32,222 nt of DNA. Origin: DATGZX01 sp035296965 (GTDB lineage Bacteria > Planctomycetota > Planctomycetia > Gemmatales > Gemmataceae). The stretch is from the NCBI GenBank assembly GCA_035296965.1, contig DATGZX010000261.1:1-32222 (forward strand). The letters run 5' to 3'. The translations under genes were made by a program, and so were the position numbers. The notes beneath the pieces are model-generated. The model was given only the letters and a program-made list of their open reading frames with translations. It did no database searches and had not been told where the DNA came from. Of the stretch, positions 30,517-32,222 are shown in pieces. How positions within the stretch are numbered: position 1 is the stretch's first letter; each line of letters starts with the position of its first letter.

Positions 30517-31974
30517 CTACCACTCGCCCGCCGTGGTCAGATATTCATGGATCGATTTCGCCGCGCGCCGTCCAGCCCCCATGGCCAGGATCACCGTGGC
30601 ACTTCCGGTGACAATGTCGCCGCCCGCAAAAACGCCTTTTCGGGACGTGCGCTGCGTGGTCGCATCGGCTTCGATGTAGTTCCGTTTGTTAGTGTTCAGG
30701 CCCGGCGTGGTGCTCTGGATCAGTGGATTCGCGCCCGTGCCAATCGCGATGACGGCAACCGACAACGGCAGCTCGAACTCCGAGCCCTCGACCGGCACCG
30801 GGCGCCTGCGCCCAGACGCATCCGCTTCTCCCAGCTCCATGCGCATGCAGCGCACCGCGTTCAGCCAGCCCTTGCCGTCGGACAGGAACTCGATGGGATT
30901 GGTCAGAACGCGAAACTCGATGCCTTCCTGCTGCGCATGCTTCACTTCTTCTTTGCGTGCCGGCATCTCGGCCTCGCTGCGCCGATAGAGCACGTAAGCC
31001 TTGCTCGCGCCCAACCGCAACGCCGAGCGAATGGCGTCCAGCGCCGTGTTGCCCCCGCCAATCACGGCCACATGCTTGCCATGGAGATCGAGCATAGGCT
31101 CGTCGTACTTGGGAAACTCATAAGCGTGCATCAAGTTGATGCGAGTCAAAAACTCATTGGCTGAGTAGACGCCATTCAGGTGTTCCCCAGGGATGTTCAT
31201 GAACTGAGGCAATCCCGCGCCGGTCCCAATGAACACAGCATCGTAACCCTCTTCTTCCATCAACTCGTCGAGGGTCACGGTCTTTCCGACCACCACGTCG
31301 GTTTCAAACTCCACGCCCATGGCGCGCATGTAGTCAATCTGCTCGCGGATAATCTGCTTGGGCAGCCGGAACTCGGGGATGCCATAGACCAAAACGCCGC
31401 CCGGTGTGTGCAACGCTTCGAACACGTGGACCTGATGCCCCTTCTGCACAAGATCGCCCGCCGCGGTCAGGCCGGAAGGACCGCTGCCCACGATGGCGAC
31501 CTTCTTTCCCGTCGGCGGCGCCTTGGGCAGGTTACTGATATCCAAGTGCCGCTGCTCATAGTCCGCGACGAAGCGCTCCAGATATCCAATCCCCAGCGGC
31601 TGAACCTTCTTGCCCATCAAACAGCCGCCTTCGCAGTGATCTTCCTGCGGACACACGCGCCCGGTGATGGCCGGCAGCACGTTGTCCTCGCGGATCTTGG
31701 CAGCCGCACCCAAAAAGTCGCCCGCGACGATCAACTGCACAAAGTCCTTTACCTTGACGCCCACCGGACAATCGTTCGTGCAGGCTGGCTTGGCGCACTC
31801 CAGGCAACGCAACGCTTCCTGACGTGCCAACTCCTCGGAATAGCCCAGGTTCACTTCGGTGAAATTCGTGGCGCGCGCGAGTGCAGGCTGCTCCAGCATG
31901 TGCTGCCGGGGAACCTTCATCCGTTCCTTCAGTGGCAAGACATTCAACGAGGGTTGCTTCGTGGGTTGGGTCAC
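30517..31974 (-). CDS. nfnB: NfnB-type (GltA-like) subunit of NADH-dependent ferredoxin:NADP+ oxidoreductase
   Basis: A 485-aa flavoprotein of the GltD/NfnB family. N-terminal cysteines C57-x2-C60-x4-C65-x3-C69-P and C108-P-Q-E-D-H-C114-x3-C118 bind two [4Fe-4S] clusters. Then come an FAD-binding Rossmann motif V-A-I-V-G-S-G-P-S-G-L (159-169) and an NADPH-binding V-I-G-G-G-N-T-A-L-D. The neighbour is the NfnA subunit, which makes this the electron-bifurcating pair and not a glutamate synthase small subunit. The start is a GTG overlapping the NfnA stop (GTGA), with AAGGAGG 6-7 nt upstream. Known role of NfnAB: NADH plus reduced ferredoxin plus NADP+ to NADPH, or the reverse. This links the ferredoxin made by the oxidoreductase operon to NAD(P)H. 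Confidence 0.93.
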   Translation of the reverse strand: MTQPTKQPSLNVLPLKERMKVPRQHMLEQPALARATNFTEVNLGYSEELARQEALRCLECAKPACTNDCPVGVKVKDFVQLIVAGDFLGAAAKIREDNVLPAITGRVCPQEDHCEGGCLMGKKVQPLGIGYLERFVADYEQRHLDISNLPKAPPTGKKVAIVGSGPSGLTAAGDLVQKGHQVHVFEALHTPGGVLVYGIPEFRLPKQIIREQIDYMRAMGVEFETDVVVGKTVTLDELMEEEGYDAVFIGTGAGLPQFMNIPGEHLNGVYSANEFLTRINLMHAYEFPKYDEPMLDLHGKHVAVIGGGNTALDAIRSALRLGASKAYVLYRRSEAEMPARKEEVKHAQQEGIEFRVLTNPIEFLSDGKGWLNAVRCMRMELGEADASGRRRPVPVEGSEFELPLSVAVIAIGTGANPLIQSTTPGLNTNKRNYIEADATTQRTSRKGVFAGGDIVTGSATVILAMGAGRRAAKSIHEYLTTAGEW

Positions 31975-32222
31975 CGGCTGCCTCCTTGCAGTGCGCACGC
32001 TCCGGTTTGTCCGGTGTGAACGGTCTCCTGCTGGAATTCTTCCATCGATTTTTGTTCCGCCGTCCGATACATCGAATTGCGCTGCACCAGCACGGCGAAA
32101 TCCACACGGTGCGCGTCGAACTCGGGGCCGTCCACGCAAGCGAATTCGCTCTTTCCGTCGACCAGCACACGGCAGCCGCCACACATGCCGGTGCCATCAA
32201 TCATGATCGGGTTCAGGCTAAC
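31971..32222 (-). CDS. nfnA: NfnA-type subunit, C-terminal end (5' truncated by window)
   Basis: The frame enters from the right edge reading V-S-L-N-P-I-M-I-D-G-T-G-M-C-G-G-C-R-V…F-A-C-V-D-G-P-E-F-D-A-H-R-V-D-F and ends at the TGA at 31971. This is the [2Fe-2S]-binding C-terminal end of NfnA-like FAD/NAD(P)-binding reductases, with C-G-G-C and a third Cys visible; the fourth lies upstream. The FAD and NAD domains are outside the window. The last residues extend past the usual end by a polar tail. The stop overlaps the NfnB start. Confidence 0.9.
   Translation of the reverse strand, partial: VSLNPIMIDGTGMCGGCRVLVDGKSEFACVDGPEFDAHRVDFAVLVQRNSMYRTAEQKSMEEFQQETVHTGQTGACALQGGSR

Overview
The window looks like a chromosome segment of a soil-type Acidobacteriota (Terriglobia / Ca. 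Koribacter-like). This is inferred from the gene content: a Ser/Thr kinase with a long TPR tail, NHL-repeat and DUF3395-like secreted proteins, DUF2721, archaemetzincin, small conserved hypotheticals, GC-rich DNA with short palindromic intergenic repeats, and a KorDAB-type ferredoxin oxidoreductase. No rRNA, tRNA or CRISPR array was seen.

Layout. 1-800: the 5' end of an IS481-type transposase running off the left edge, a tandemly duplicated IS-end-like 23-mer, and copy 1 of a dispersed element. 792-1382 (-): membrane-anchored TIR protein. 7267-1707 (-): a compact operon of HybA-like 16-Cys ferredoxin, NrfD/HybB-like membrane protein, histidine kinase with two heme c motifs in its periplasmic sensor, NtrC-type sigma-54 response regulator, and archaemetzincin. 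7939-7622 (-): monoheme cytochrome c ending at a strong intrinsic terminator. Diverging from it (+) are a small membrane protein and asnA. 9753-15241 (+): TPR kinase, pckA, DUF2721 protein. 15340-21372: mostly minus-strand genes (NHL protein, GNAT, AraC regulator, MocR/LysN-type aminotransferase, zinc-ribbon protein) plus secreted or hypothetical plus-strand genes. 22104-22600: copy 2 of the dispersed element. 22600-25272: DUF3395-like secreted protein, two small overlapping ORFs, SpoIIE-type phosphatase, cytochrome c. 32222-25336 (-): energy-metabolism block with NfnA (partial) and NfnB, a small protein, an RsbRD-N-like protein, CoA-transferase, ferredoxin, 2-oxoacid:ferredoxin oxidoreductase alpha, and a fused beta-gamma subunit.

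How it fits together. Four near-identical CRP/FNR-type palindromes (GTGA-N6-TCAC) lie only in the promoter regions of the cytochrome c / small membrane protein-asnA divergon, the 86-aa small protein, and the RsbRD-N/CoA-transferase/oxidoreductase operon. This suggests one regulator, plausibly responding to oxygen, NO or redox state, controls a low-potential electron and acyl-CoA module: oxidoreductase makes acyl-CoA and reduced ferredoxin, CoA-transferase salvages the CoA, and NfnAB couples ferredoxin to NAD(P)H. The heme-sensor kinase/regulator pair beside HybA/HybB-like proteins is a second redox-sensing circuit.

The most unusual item is the dispersed element at about 271-772 and 22182-22555. 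A nearly identical ~130-nt leader ends at an ATG. Downstream, the DNA has diverged, but two blocks keep similar predicted peptides and a hairpin followed by GGGGCACC closes each copy.
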